Made by a program: the position numbers and the translations under genes. 64,000 nt of DNA. Source: Phycisphaerae bacterium. Lineage in GTDB: Bacteria > Planctomycetota > Phycisphaerae > UBA1845 > PWPN01. Positions 36,438 to 45,440 of the stretch are shown in pieces. The notes under the pieces are model-generated. The model worked only from the letters and a program-made list of their open reading frames with translations. It had not been told where the DNA came from and did not search any database. Every line of letters begins with the position of its first letter. Positions within the stretch are counted from its first letter, which is position 1. Location: NCBI GenBank assembly GCA_012719955.1, contig JAAXZI010000161.1, forward strand, positions 16,651 to 80,650. Reading direction: 5' to 3'.

Positions 36438-37478
36438 GTGTTCAAGCCTGCTCAAATCCTGGCCGATGGCCTCAATGTGAGAAGGTATCGACTATGGCTT
36501 GAAACCCTTGCGCGCCGACCATGCCCCGTGCGCCGCCGGCGGCGCGCGGTCACGCTGGTGGAGCTCATCATCGTCGTAATGCTGACCGGCACGGTCATGC
36601 TGACGGTCGGGTACGTGACCACGCAGATTACCTCCGGCGTGGCCAACGTGGACCGACGCTCGCAGGCCCAGACAGAGGCGGCCCTGGCCATGGTTCGCAT
36701 CAGGAACGAGCTGGAATACGCGACTTCCATTGTCGCCCTTGATTCCAAACGGATCAGCTTCAAGCATCCCGACGTTAACGGGGACAACCAGGTAGACACC
36801 ATTACCTATGAATGGTCCGGCGTCGGCGGGGATCCCATTACCCGTGAGATCAATGAGGGCGGGAAACAGCCGGTGCTGGATCGGTGTCGATCCCTGACCT
36901 TTCGCTCCGCAAGGCGGCCGATCACTCTGATAGCCGGCCGGAGTTACCCGCTGAAACTGGAGTATTACGACAACACGGGGCTAGCCACCTGCGTTCTCAA
37001 ATGGTCGGCCCGGGGAGTCAGCAAGCAGGTCGTGCCCAGCGCCTGTCTGCGCCCCGCATCTATCGATCCCCAGGCACCCAACGGAGGGGCCGGCCTTACC
37101 GGTCAGTACTATGACAACATTGATTTCACCGATCTCAGGCTGACCCGCACCGATGCGGTGGTGGACTTCGACTGGGGCTATTCGCGGCCCGCGCTCCTGA
37201 TCGATGACAATACCTTCTCGATTCGGTGGACCGGGCAGGTTTGCCCCGCAATCACCGGCGAGTACACCTTTTATGTCACCTCCGATGATGGCGTTCGGCT
37301 CTGGGTGAACGGCATGCTCGTGATCGATAACTGGACGGACCATACCTCCACTGAGGATCAAGGCGCGTCCATGGGCCTGTGGCGGATCGACATCGGCATT
37401 GAGGCCGGATCGGCCGAGGTCCCGGTGCGACTGGATGGGGCCGTGAACCTGGTGAATCGACCAGGGATGGAGGGGTGA
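36438..37478 (+). CDS. Pseudopilin with inserted, circularly permuted PA14 domain
   Basis: The 346-residue protein begins as a GspJ/PulJ-like pseudopilin: basic residues 31-36, then A-V-T-L-V-E-L at 37-43 leading the hydrophobic helix, and a pilin body to about 156. Then residues 157-206 are the second half of a PA14 sugar-binding domain (I-A-G-R-S-Y-P-L, L-E-Y-Y-D-N, L-K-W-S, K-Q-V-V-P), followed by residues 217-305, the first half of a PA14 domain (G-L-T-G-Q-Y-Y-D-N, F-D-W-G, S-D-D-G-V-R-L-W-V, I-D-N-W-T-D-H). The pilin tail resumes at about 306 (L-W-R-I-D-I ... V-N-L-V-N-R-P). GTG 36438 is assumed as the start; ATG is absent in frame. The next gene overlaps at GTGATG. Confidence 0.82.
   Translation: MFKPAQILADGLNVRRYRLWLETLARRPCPVRRRRRAVTLVELIIVVMLTGTVMLTVGYVTTQITSGVANVDRRSQAQTEAALAMVRIRNELEYATSIVALDSKRISFKHPDVNGDNQVDTITYEWSGVGGDPITREINEGGKQPVLDRCRSLTFRSARRPITLIAGRSYPLKLEYYDNTGLATCVLKWSARGVSKQVVPSACLRPASIDPQAPNGGAGLTGQYYDNIDFTDLRLTRTDAVVDFDWGYSRPALLIDDNTFSIRWTGQVCPAITGEYTFYVTSDDGVRLWVNGMLVIDNWTDHTSTEDQGASMGLWRIDIGIEAGSAEVPVRLDGAVNLVNRPGMEG
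36906..37352 (+). other. PA14-coding segment, halves in swapped order
   Basis: This segment encodes one complete PA14 unit cut at the D-H loop, with the C-half first. CTCC occurs at both edges (36905-36908 and 37346-37349), exactly 441 bases (147 codons) apart, in the same reading frame. Removing the segment would leave an uninterrupted pilin frame. The flanks and the interior share no other obvious sequence. It looks like an inserted module, perhaps from a tandem PA14 array. Confidence 0.65.
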
Positions 37479-38116
37479 TGTCCGCTTTAGTTTCACAGTT
37501 TCGTGAACCATCAGCGGGAATAACCGGCGCGGCGCCCGACCGCTACGGCGAGAAGGGTGGCGACGGCGTCTGGTCGATGCGGTGGCCCCGATCGGTGCGG
37601 ACTCGCCGGGGCCTGACGATGGTCGAAGTGACTATCAGCCTGATCATCCTTGGCGTGGCCATTACCGCCGGGGTGCGCACGCTGGGCAGCTTCGCGACCA
37701 GCAGCAAGGCCTGGGCGGAACGCAGCGTGGCCATGGAACTGGCCAATGCCCTTATGAGCGAGATTACGACGCTTCCCTTCGCCGATCCGGATGGGGGCAA
37801 CGTGATCGGGTGCGATCCCGGTGAGACCGCCGCGGATCGAACCACCTTTGACGACATTGATGATTATCACGGCTGGGAGGCTTCACCGCCGCAGGATGCC
37901 TCCGGGACGGCATTGACCGCCTATAGCGGCTTCCGGCAGCAGGTTGCCGTAGCGTATGACGACGCGCTCGGCGAGCCCCTGGCCGTCGATTTTGAGGCGG
38001 GCACTTTCAAGAAGATCACGGTCACCATTTCGAAGGATAACAAGGTGCTGGCCCGGCTGGTGACTGTGCGGGCGCGTCAGGCCGACGTGATGAACGGTTC
38101 AACAATCGGTGAATGA
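37478..38116 (+). CDS. GspI-like minor pseudopilin
   Basis: The 212-residue protein has a long basic leader and then R-R-G-L-T-M-V-E-V-T at about 44-53, the prepilin cleavage site with Glu at +5 and a hydrophobic helix (S-L-I-I-L-G-V-A-I). The pilin body carries a strand pair and ends in R-L-V-T-V-R-A. The size and order in the operon (second gene) fit GspI. The ATG at 37478 overlaps the stop of the upstream gene (GTGATG) and GGAGGGG lies before it, so translation is coupled. Confidence 0.8.
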   Translation: MSALVSQFREPSAGITGAAPDRYGEKGGDGVWSMRWPRSVRTRRGLTMVEVTISLIILGVAITAGVRTLGSFATSSKAWAERSVAMELANALMSEITTLPFADPDGGNVIGCDPGETAADRTTFDDIDDYHGWEASPPQDASGTALTAYSGFRQQVAVAYDDALGEPLAVDFEAGTFKKITVTISKDNKVLARLVTVRARQADVMNGSTIGE

Positions 38117-38188
38117 AGCGGGCCGTCCTTCGAGGGACGGCGGTGAGCGCGAGCAGTCTCAAGGTTGGTCCTGGTGGTGGTGGAGATG

Positions 38189-39481
38189 AGTCGGTTTCTT
38201 CGAGCTGGTGGGCGGAGCGTGTGGCGGACGCATAGTCGTCGAGCCGCCGCCGTCTACCTGTTGACGCTGTCCATTTCCATGCTGCTGGTTGGGGTCGGTT
38301 TTACGCTCATCACCATTCAGCGGGCGGACCGGCGACTGCAACAAAATCTGGCCTGCACCGATGAGCTGAAATGGTGTGCCCGTGCCGGGATCGAAATAGC
38401 CCTGGCGGTGATGGAACAGAAGCCGGATTGGCGCGCGACGATGGTGGGCGATGAGCTCTTCAAGGACTTGCCGGTCGGGAAGGGCAAGGTGACCGTGCAA
38501 GTGTTTGACGATCCGGATGGCCAGAGCGCCAACAATGATGCCGATCCGCTGCGCATCAAGGTGGTGGCCAGCCGCGACGGGGCCCAGTCGTGCCTGGAGG
38601 CCCGTCTGCGTCCGCGACCGCATCGGGCGCTGCGCTACGCGCTCTTCGGAACGGGTGTGGAGCCGATCGAGTTCAGAGCCCAAGCCACCGTCAGCGGGCC
38701 GGTTCGAGCGCACGGTCCGATCCTCGCGAATGCCGGTAACCAGGTGCAGGATGATGCCAGCTTTGAGACCATGACGGGTTACGCGATCGCAGATCCGCTG
38801 GCGCCCAAGCGGTTCGTGGACACGGCGATTCCGGCTCCGCAGCCGCCGATGGCCTTCTATCAATCTATGGCCACGGTCATCACCGGCAGCTCCGGCAGCC
38901 ACTGCGAACTCAAGGGCTTTAATCTGACCCCGACCAGCAATCCCGGCGGCACGCCTAATCCGCACGGTATTTACTGGTTGCGCGCCGGCGGTCGGGAGGT
39001 CCTGATCGAAAATCTGCATCTGCGGGGAACGCTGATCATCAGCGAAACCGGCACGAACGGCGTGACCTTTCAGAAGGGACTCATGGTAGAGCCCGGCCCG
39101 CTGTCCTATCCGGTTCTCCTGGTGGACTGCCCGTGGGGCACACTGCGAATCTCTCCGGATTCCGGCATGCTGGAAACCCTTATTACCATCACTCCATACG
39201 TCCCCGGCATTGGCCTGCTGGGCGTCGATATGAACGAGGATGGGGATAAGCTGGACACGATTCCCTCGCAGGTTCGGGGGCTCGTCTGGAGCAACGCCGC
39301 CCATGTGGTCCTGGAGTACCAGCAATGGTCTTTCAGCGGTTGTTTGATCGGCAACCGAATCACCGTTGACCACGGAGTGAACGTGGACAACGACCTGGCT
39401 CTGCTGGATACGTCGTGCCCCGGTTTCGTGGACAGCGCGATGTCCGTTGAACAGGGATCGATCCGGGAGGGGCGACCATGA
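38189..39481 (+). CDS. GspK/PilX-like secretion protein
   Basis: The 430-residue protein starts with a basic segment and one hydrophobic helix (A-V-Y-L-L-T-L-S-I-S-M-L-L-V-G-V-G near residues 21-37). It lacks the +5 glutamate of true prepilins, as GspK does. The following R-A-D-R-R-L-Q-Q-N and A-R-A-G-I-E-I-A-L-A segments resemble the start of GspK/PilX. The large remainder is beta-rich and low in charge. ATG 38189 is preferred; the GGAG upstream is close. It sits third in the operon, with 72 bases before it, and overlaps the next gene by 4 bases. GspK caps the pseudopilus tip in type II secretion; here that is an inference from position. Confidence 0.65.
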   Translation, partial: SRFLRAGGRSVWRTHSRRAAAVYLLTLSISMLLVGVGFTLITIQRADRRLQQNLACTDELKWCARAGIEIALAVMEQKPDWRATMVGDELFKDLPVGKGKVTVQVFDDPDGQSANNDADPLRIKVVASRDGAQSCLEARLRPRPHRALRYALFGTGVEPIEFRAQATVSGPVRAHGPILANAGNQVQDDASFETMTGYAIADPLAPKRFVDTAIPAPQPPMAFYQSMATVITGSSGSHCELKGFNLTPTSNPGGTPNPHGIYWLRAGGREVLIENLHLRGTLIISETGTNGVTFQKGLMVEPGPLSYPVLLVDCPWGTLRISPDSGMLETLITITPYVPGIGLLGVDMNEDGDKLDTIPSQVRGLVWSNAAHVVLEYQQWSFSGCLIGNRITVDHGVNVDNDLALLDTSCPGFVDSAMSVEQGSIREGRP

Positions 39482-39978
39482 GGAATGGTTGCATCTTGCG
39501 TTCCGGCCGCTGGGCACGCCTGCCGCGTGCTGTCCGTGGCTTCAGCCTGGTCGAGCTGATCATGGTGCTGGTGATTCTGGCCCTCCTGTCGGCCGTGGCC
39601 GTGCCCCGGACGGGTAATATGCTTCGCCGCAGCCGGCTCGACCTGGCCTCCCGGCGGCTGCTGGCGGATCTGCAACTGACGCGTTCGCAGGCCATCCGCG
39701 ATTCCGCCGAGCGCAAGCTGATGCTCGACCTGTCGCTGCAACAATACACGATGCCGCAGCACGGCGGCACCAACCGAACCCACACGGTCGCGCTGAACGT
39801 GTCACCCTACGAGGGGGTACGGCTGGTGGGGAGCAGTTTCAACCCGCCCGAGGTGATCTTCAACCGCCTGGGCTTGCCCCAGAGCGGGGGGACGATCATG
39901 TTGCAGGCGGGTTCTGAGATCGTCACCATCACCATCAGTTCCACGACCGGGCGCGCGACGCGGGTGTGGGGGCCGTAG
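39478..39978 (+). CDS. GspH/FimT-like pseudopilin
   Basis: The 166-residue protein has a leader ending R-G-F-S-L-V-E-L-I (prepilin site at about 21-29) and helix L-V-I-L-A-L-L-S-A-V-A-V-P. The body holds a typical GspH/FimT pattern: S-R-R-L-L-A-D-L-Q-L-T-R-S-Q-A-I near 56-71, with a small C-terminal beta-sheet domain ending T-T-G-R-A-T-R-V. ATG 39478 overlaps the preceding stop by 4 bases (ATGA). It closes the operon; 60 bases later the next gene runs on the other strand. Confidence 0.85.
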   Translation: MRNGCILRSGRWARLPRAVRGFSLVELIMVLVILALLSAVAVPRTGNMLRRSRLDLASRRLLADLQLTRSQAIRDSAERKLMLDLSLQQYTMPQHGGTNRTHTVALNVSPYEGVRLVGSSFNPPEVIFNRLGLPQSGGTIMLQAGSEIVTITISSTTGRATRVWGP

Positions 39979-40038
39979 CGAAACATACTCAGTCGAAGGA
40001 TTGGAGGTCGGTGGGCGGGGGGATCGGGTGACCAGCGG

Positions 40039-41307
40039 TCATTGGCTCGCCATACTCACCACCAGCAGGGTGATGTCGTCCTTTCGCCACTTCTCGTCCG
40101 GCGTCCGGGTGGCCAGTTCACGAATCTCCTGGATCGCGGCGGCCGCTCCCGCTTCGATCAGACGGCGGATCCAGGTGGAATCCTCGATGTTGCCGGCGCT
40201 GAAGGCCTCATCGTGCCGGAGCAGCAGCGCTTCCAGGCCGTCCGTGAAAAACAGCAGCGTGTCGCCCGGCGCGAACTGATGGCTCACTACCTCGAAGTCG
40301 GCACTCTCGAATGCTCCCATCAATCCGCCGTAGCTGGCCAGTCTGCGGGGCGCCTGGCCCGCACGAACCAGCACAGGGTAAGGCAAGCCGCCGCGGGCCC
40401 AGCGGATCTGGCCCGTGCTGTGGGTGAAAACCGCGTGCAGGCCGGTGATGAACTGGCCTCCGCTCAGACGAGCGTTGAACAGCTCGGCGTTCAGGCGGCG
40501 GAGGACCTCGTCAGGCTCGAGGATCCGGCTGGTTGTCCCGGTTACTTCCTTTCCGCGAAACGAGTTCTTCACGAAAGTGGTCAACAATGCCGCGGGCAGG
40601 CCATGACCGGTCGCGTCCGCGACAGAGAAAGAGCTGTGATCCTCGTCCAGCCGGCTCACGTCGTAGGTGTCGCCGCTGACGAAGTTCGCGGGCAGGTACA
40701 AGGTCTCGATGGTCAGCGGGCTGGTGTCCGGCAAGGTGCCGGGCAGCAGATCTCGTTGAATCTGGCCGGCCAGTCGAAGCTGTTCATCCAGGTGGAGAAC
40801 GTCCTGGCCGCCTTCCGCATCCCGGCGACGGAGCCGGGCCAGCTCTTCGCTCATCCGCCGCATGGGGGAGCGAATCTCGCACAGGGCCTTGATACGCCCG
40901 GTCAGTTCATCCGCGTTGAGGGCCGATGTCTCTTCATTGCGGGTCATCAACCGGCGGAGCGGATCGGGAAGGACGCCGGGGTTGATGGTGGCGGAAGGGC
41001 CCTGCGGGCACGGCGCGGGCCATGCGCTTTCTTCAGCGCCTTCGCCGACGAGTTCGTCCGTCGATTCGAGTACCAGGGTCGCACAGGCGCGCTCGGTGGC
41101 GTTGGCCAGGATCCGGTCGAGCACATCCGGACTGCTTTGCTTCCGGGGCAGAATCACGCAGATATCGGCCGTAGGCGAGATACCGTCAGCCAGGGCCTTG
41201 TCCAGCGACCGCAGCGACACGCGGGCCTTGACCCGGTTGAGAGCGGTTCTGAGGGCTCCGGGAACTTGGTTCTGATCGAGGATGACCTGAACGTGCGGGA
41301 TATCCAC
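40039..41307 (-). CDS. RsbU/SpoIIE-type PP2C phosphatase with N-terminal receiver-like domain
   Basis: PP2C-family phosphatases of the RsbU type dephosphorylate anti-anti-sigma factors in partner-switching stress pathways. The 422-residue protein carries the SpoIIE domain in its last 240 residues: S-G-D-T-Y-D-V, then A-D-A-T-G-H-G-L-P-A-A, G-G-Q-F-I-T-G-L, F-F-T-D-G-L-E-A and D-D-I-T-L-L. Its first 110 residues form an alternating strand/helix domain of response-regulator shape but without the phospho-acceptor aspartate set, and a helical linker joins the two. GTG 41307 was chosen: CGGAG precedes it, and further upstream the frame reads as non-protein. It is convergent with the pseudopilin operon. 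Confidence 0.85.
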   Translation of the reverse strand: MDIPHVQVILDQNQVPGALRTALNRVKARVSLRSLDKALADGISPTADICVILPRKQSSPDVLDRILANATERACATLVLESTDELVGEGAEESAWPAPCPQGPSATINPGVLPDPLRRLMTRNEETSALNADELTGRIKALCEIRSPMRRMSEELARLRRRDAEGGQDVLHLDEQLRLAGQIQRDLLPGTLPDTSPLTIETLYLPANFVSGDTYDVSRLDEDHSSFSVADATGHGLPAALLTTFVKNSFRGKEVTGTTSRILEPDEVLRRLNAELFNARLSGGQFITGLHAVFTHSTGQIRWARGGLPYPVLVRAGQAPRRLASYGGLMGAFESADFEVVSHQFAPGDTLLFFTDGLEALLLRHDEAFSAGNIEDSTWIRRLIEAGAAAAIQEIRELATRTPDEKWRKDDITLLVVSMASQ

Positions 41308-41758
41308 GACTTGGCTCCGGCGCTGACGGCAGCGGGCGTGCCGGTGATGTCGCCATCCTGGTCCGACTACCAACTGCCTCTACAGGCTTTTTTTCGGACG
41401 CGTGTTTATCGCTCTTAATATCATTTTGTGGAATTAGGTAAGCTTCGCGCTGCCTGCTGGTTGCATTCTGGGGTGTGTGCCCCATGCCGAGGCCGTACTT
41501 ATTGATTGCCGAAGAGGATGAACGCTGCTATCGTATCGCTTTGCACTTGGAGTTGTTGCCGTGCGTTCAGCCGGCTTGCCGGCGGAACCGCGCGGGAACC
41601 GGGAAGTTGGCCCCATGAGCTGATCACGAGGTCAGCGCTGGGTGAGGCGTTCATGCCGTTAGGCCCGCGTCAATCACGGTCCAGCACTGCTTGGCAGCAA
41701 CGGCACACAACCTTGCGGAAGCGACACTGAGAGACGCCTTTCGACGCGACAGCAGGCA
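41308..41758. other. Spacer with receiver-like micro-frame
   Basis: Between the phosphatase and mntP genes most sequence looks non-coding. A small plus-strand frame at 41484-41618 is treated separately. No Mn-sensing riboswitch (yybP-ykoY) shape could be recognised before mntP. Confidence 0.45.
41484..41618 (+). pseudogene. Truncated receiver-domain-like ORF, tentative
   Basis: The 44-codon frame starts M-P-R-P-Y-L-L-I-A-E-E-D and continues R-C-Y-R-I-A-L-H-L-E-L-L, which resembles the first strand and helix of a response-regulator receiver. It then turns basic and stops. It may be a decayed gene or chance. The ATG has only a weak GGGGTG upstream. Confidence 0.3.
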
Positions 41759-42316
41759 ATGAGCTGGATTCAAGTCATAGCAATTGCTCTCGGGCTTTCG
41801 ATGGATGCCTTTGCCGTTTCGATCGCTACGGGGATGAGTCTGCCGGTGTTGACGTATCGGCACGTGTTTCGGCTGGCTTTTCACTTCGGATTATTTCAGT
41901 CGTTGATGCCGGTGCTGGGATGGATGGCCGGTAAGAGTCTGGCGGATTGGATCGGCGCGTACGATCACTGGATCGCCTTCTGTCTGCTGGCCTTTATCGG
42001 CGGTCGGATGCTCTGGGAGGCCTGTACGGGGGGCGAAGAGAAAAGCGTCCAGGATCCTACGCGCGGGTGGCTGCTGGTAACGCTGTCCATTGCCACCAGT
42101 CTGGACGCGCTGGCGGTGGGATTGACGATGGCGTTTCTGAAGGTGCTGGTCTGGGGGCCGAGCCTGGTGATCGGATTGATCACCGCCTCACTGGTGACCA
42201 TCGGCATCCGCTCCGGCCATCGTCTGGGGGGACGGTGCGGCAAATGGGCCCAGATCACCGGCGGCCTGGTTCTGGTGGCCATCGGCGTGCGGATTGTCAT
42301 CTCCCATACCGTGTGA
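41759..42316 (+). CDS. mntP: Manganese efflux pump MntP
   Basis: MntP exports Mn2+ and protects against manganese excess. The 185-residue protein has six hydrophobic helices in two repeats, each with the family's aspartate motif: S14-M-D16-A-F-A-V-S and S114-L-D116-A-L-A-V-G. Length is usual. The ATG at 41759 is preceded only by a weak CAGG. The gene is single. No Mn riboswitch was seen. Confidence 0.93.
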   Translation: MSWIQVIAIALGLSMDAFAVSIATGMSLPVLTYRHVFRLAFHFGLFQSLMPVLGWMAGKSLADWIGAYDHWIAFCLLAFIGGRMLWEACTGGEEKSVQDPTRGWLLVTLSIATSLDALAVGLTMAFLKVLVWGPSLVIGLITASLVTIGIRSGHRLGGRCGKWAQITGGLVLVAIGVRIVISHTV

Positions 42317-42400
42317 AGCTTCTGACCGGCACACCTGGCTTCGAGCCAGACACCCTTGCGCAAATTGACCGGAGGGCCGCAGCGACTTCTGGCCGCCCGA

Positions 42401-43591
42401 TCACGTCTCTCTCAAGGCCGTCGCCACCGGCAGGCGCGCTGCCCGGATGGCGGGGAACAATCCTCCGATCAACCCGATGACCGCAGCCCACAGGATGGCG
42501 TTGGCCAGCAGACGCGGGCTGACCCGGAAGGCAAAGGCCACTTGGCTGAACGTCTGCCAGTTGATGGTGGCCGCCTGGAAGCCGTTGAAGGCGAAGTAGG
42601 CCGCGGTGGCGCCCACCGCGCCGCCGACCAGGGCCAGAACCAGCGATTCGAACAGCACGGAACAGATAATCGGGCTGGCGCCGAAACCCAGGGCCCGCAG
42701 GGTGGCGATCTCACGGGTTCGTGCCGCCACCGCGCTGTACATGGTGTTGAGCGCGCCGAACAGGGCCCCCAGGGCCATCAGGCCCGCGATTGCGAAGCCG
42801 AAGGTTTCGATGAAGGTGGTCAGCATGCTGGACTGATCCGCCAGCAGATCAGCCTGACGGACGGCTTTGACCTTGAGCTGCGGATTGGCGGTCAGCGCGT
42901 CTTTGAACTCTTTGAACTTCTCCGGCGAGGCCAGCTTGACGAAGACGGACTGGAACGAATCGCCGCGGTGATAGGCCGGCTGGAGAACGGCGGCATCCGT
43001 CCAGATCTCCGATTCCGCCGCGCCCCCGCCCCCCGAAAAGATGCCCACCACGGCCCAGTCGCTCTGCCCCACGCGGATCGTCCCGCCCACGTCCAGCCCG
43101 GCAAAGGCCCTGGCCGTGCCGGCCCCGACGATGACCTCGTTTCGCCCGGGCTCGAACATCCTGCCCTGCGAGATAGTGATGTCGCCTCGTACCGCCCGGG
43201 CCGCCTGCTGCACGCCGCGCAGCGGCACGTGCGCGTCCGTGCCCGTCGAGCGTTTGGGCAGGTTGATGATCACGAACAGCTCGGCGGAAGCCAGCGGCCC
43301 GGCGGCGCTCCAGGCGATGCCCGGCGCGTTCGTGACCAGGCGGGCCTCCTCGCGCGAGAGGATGCTGGTCATCTCGTTGTCCGCATTGCTGCGCAGGACA
43401 ATGACGATGTCGTCCGCCCCGGTCGCGGTCATTGCCGCGCGGAAACCTTCGGCGATGGACAACACGCCGACCAGCACCGCCACGACCCCCGCAATGCCGA
43501 CAGCCGCCGCGACGGCCGCTCCCTTGCGCTCGGGGATCGTGCGCAGATTGAAGAGCGTCAGTGAGAAGATCTGCACCAGCCAGTTGATCAC
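42401..43591 (-). CDS. MacB/FtsX-type ABC transporter permease
   Basis: The 396-residue protein has the FtsX-like architecture: one N-terminal membrane helix, a large periplasmic domain of about 200 residues, then three helices (around 265-290, 310-335, 360-380) ending A-I-R-A-A-R-L-P-V-A-T-A-L-R. The P-V-x-A-L-R ending is characteristic of MacB/LolC-type permeases. It is the last gene of a four-gene operon; the upstream gene overlaps by 4 bases. Such transporters move lipoproteins, antimicrobial peptides or siderophores across the envelope. Confidence 0.9.
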   Translation of the reverse strand: MINWLVQIFSLTLFNLRTIPERKGAAVAAAVGIAGVVAVLVGVLSIAEGFRAAMTATGADDIVIVLRSNADNEMTSILSREEARLVTNAPGIAWSAAGPLASAELFVIINLPKRSTGTDAHVPLRGVQQAARAVRGDITISQGRMFEPGRNEVIVGAGTARAFAGLDVGGTIRVGQSDWAVVGIFSGGGGAAESEIWTDAAVLQPAYHRGDSFQSVFVKLASPEKFKEFKDALTANPQLKVKAVRQADLLADQSSMLTTFIETFGFAIAGLMALGALFGALNTMYSAVAARTREIATLRALGFGASPIICSVLFESLVLALVGGAVGATAAYFAFNGFQAATINWQTFSQVAFAFRVSPRLLANAILWAAVIGLIGGLFPAIRAARLPVATALRET

Positions 43592-44745
43592 GCGTTTCTC
43601 CTCAAGGCCACGGCTACCGGGAGCCGCATGGCCTGTATTGCCGGCACGATGCCCGTTACCACACCGAGGACCACGACCAGCCCCACGCCCAGTAGCAGGT
43701 CCTCATTGGGCAGATAAAACACCGGCAGCATGGTGGGCACGGGGCTTCCGCGGACGGTCACCAGCCAGGCCGCGCCCAGGCCGGTCAGGCCGCCGAGCGC
43801 CGCCAGCAGGCACGACTCCGCCAGCACCAGGGCCAGCACGAGCCCATCAGAAAAACCTACCGCCTTGAGCACGCCCAACTCGCCGGTCCGTTCGCGCACG
43901 GCCTGGGCCATGGTGTTGCCGGCCACCAGCAGAATGGTGAAGAACACCGCGCTGAGAATGGCGATCAGGATGGTTCCGATATTGCCCACCTGCTGAATGA
44001 AGCCCTGGGCGAATGCGCCTTCCGGCTCGGTCTTGGTCTCATAGGGCGAGTTGGCGAACTCGGCGTCAATCGCCCTGGCCACTTCGTCGGCCCGCTCGGG
44101 ATTCTCGACCTGGACATAGTACCAGCCGACCTCCCCCTGGCCGTAGGCCCGGGCCTCGTCGAAGTAGTCGTATCGAAAGAAGAACCCCGAGGTGTCGGTG
44201 CTCTTCTTGCCGGCGTCGTAGATGCCGACGATGTCGAACTCCCAGGCCCCCTCCTCTTTACGCGGCCAGATCGGCGAGGTCAGCGGCACGCGGTCGCCGA
44301 TCTTCCACCCGAACCGTTCCGCCAGTTGCCGCCCGATCACCGCGCCCGTGCGCGTCTGGAGCCATGCCTGCTTCTGATCCGCCGGCAGCACGTACTCCGG
44401 GTACATCTCCAGAAACGGCTCCGGCTCCACCGGGATACTGGGGAAGAAGTTCTTGGGTTCGTTCTGGTAGATACCGTTGAACCAGGTGCTATGGGTGGCC
44501 GAGACCACGCCGGGAATCCGCTCCATACGTGGTCCGTAAGTCATCGGAAGGGACACCAGGAGCGACACCTTGTGCCGCACGATCAGCCGGTCGGCGCCGG
44601 CCATGGTCACGCCGGCCGTAAAGGCGTTTTCGATCGTGCACAGCAGCCCGAACAGCAGGAAGGCTACGAAGATCGACAACAGCGTCAGCGACGTACGCAG
44701 CTTTCTGCGCTTGAGGTTACTCCAGACCAGAAAGAGCAGCTTCAT
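43588..44745 (-). CDS. MacB/FtsX-type ABC transporter permease
   Basis: The 385-residue protein is a sister of the next gene: N-terminal helix (S-L-T-L-L-S-I-F-V-A-F-L-L-F-G), periplasmic domain from 60 to 260, three C-terminal helices, ending A-M-R-L-P-V-A-V-A-L-R-R. The periplasmic domain has its own sequence and contains no cysteine. Overlap by 4 bases with both neighbours implies tight coupling and a heteromeric permease, as in LolC/LolE, with two different subunits. The ATG at 44745 directly follows the ATPase stop region. Confidence 0.9.
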   Translation of the reverse strand: MKLLFLVWSNLKRRKLRTSLTLLSIFVAFLLFGLLCTIENAFTAGVTMAGADRLIVRHKVSLLVSLPMTYGPRMERIPGVVSATHSTWFNGIYQNEPKNFFPSIPVEPEPFLEMYPEYVLPADQKQAWLQTRTGAVIGRQLAERFGWKIGDRVPLTSPIWPRKEEGAWEFDIVGIYDAGKKSTDTSGFFFRYDYFDEARAYGQGEVGWYYVQVENPERADEVARAIDAEFANSPYETKTEPEGAFAQGFIQQVGNIGTILIAILSAVFFTILLVAGNTMAQAVRERTGELGVLKAVGFSDGLVLALVLAESCLLAALGGLTGLGAAWLVTVRGSPVPTMLPVFYLPNEDLLLGVGLVVVLGVVTGIVPAIQAMRLPVAVALRRNA

Positions 44746-45440
44746 GCCGGCGCCTCCATGGAAAGCTGCCCCTTGTCCAGGTGCACGGTGCGCGTGGCCC
44801 GCGCCGAGGCGTGCGGGTCGTGCGTGACCATGATGATGGTCTTGCCGTGTTCGCGGTTGAGGGCCTGCAGGAGGCTGAGGATCTCATCGCCCGACTTGCG
44901 GTCCAAGTCGCCGGTGGGTTCGTCAGCCAGGATCATAGTCGGGTCTGTGACGATGGCCCGGGCGATGCCCACGCGCTGCTGCTCGCCGCCCGAGAGCGTG
45001 TGCGGGTAGTGCCGGGCGCGGTGCGACAGGCCGACCACCTCCAGGGCGGTGTGCACGTGCCGGCGGCGCTGGGCCTTGGTCAGGTGCGTCAGCAGCAACG
45101 GCAGCTCCACATTTCGCTCGGCCGTCAACACCGGCAGCAGGTTGTAAAACTGAAACACGAACCCCACGTGCCGTGCCCGCCACTCGGCCAGTTGCCGGCC
45201 GGACATCTGGTCGATGCGCTCGCCGCTCACTTCCAGCGAGCCGCTCGTCGGCCGGTCCAGCCCGCCGATCAGGTTGAGTAGCGTGGTCTTGCCGGAGCCT
45301 GAGGGCCCCATCAGGGCCAGGAATTCGCCCTCGGCCACTTCGAGGTTCAGCCCGGAGAGCACGTGAATTTCTTCGGAGCCCCGGCGGAAGGTTTTTTCGA
45401 CGTCCTTGACCTTTACCAGGATCCCATTCTGGCCACTCAT
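44742..45440 (-). CDS. MacB/LolD-type ABC transporter ATPase
   Basis: The 232-residue ATPase has all motifs: Walker A G45-P-S-G-S-G-K-T, Q-loop Q97, signature L149-S-G-G-E-Q-Q, Walker B I-L-A-D-E-P near 171 and the D-loop/H-switch region with H205 (T-H-D-P). Such ATPases work with FtsX-type permeases by mechanotransmission rather than passage through the membrane pore. It overlaps the adaptor gene by 4 bases upstream and the permease by 4 bases downstream. Confidence 0.95.
   Translation of the reverse strand: MSGQNGILVKVKDVEKTFRRGSEEIHVLSGLNLEVAEGEFLALMGPSGSGKTTLLNLIGGLDRPTSGSLEVSGERIDQMSGRQLAEWRARHVGFVFQFYNLLPVLTAERNVELPLLLTHLTKAQRRRHVHTALEVVGLSHRARHYPHTLSGGEQQRVGIARAIVTDPTMILADEPTGDLDRKSGDEILSLLQALNREHGKTIIMVTHDPHASARATRTVHLDKGQLSMEAPA

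Noticed and set aside
41619..41758. Possible yybP-ykoY manganese riboswitch before mntP
   Set aside because: I could not find the conserved paired elements of this riboswitch class; the sequence looks unstructured.
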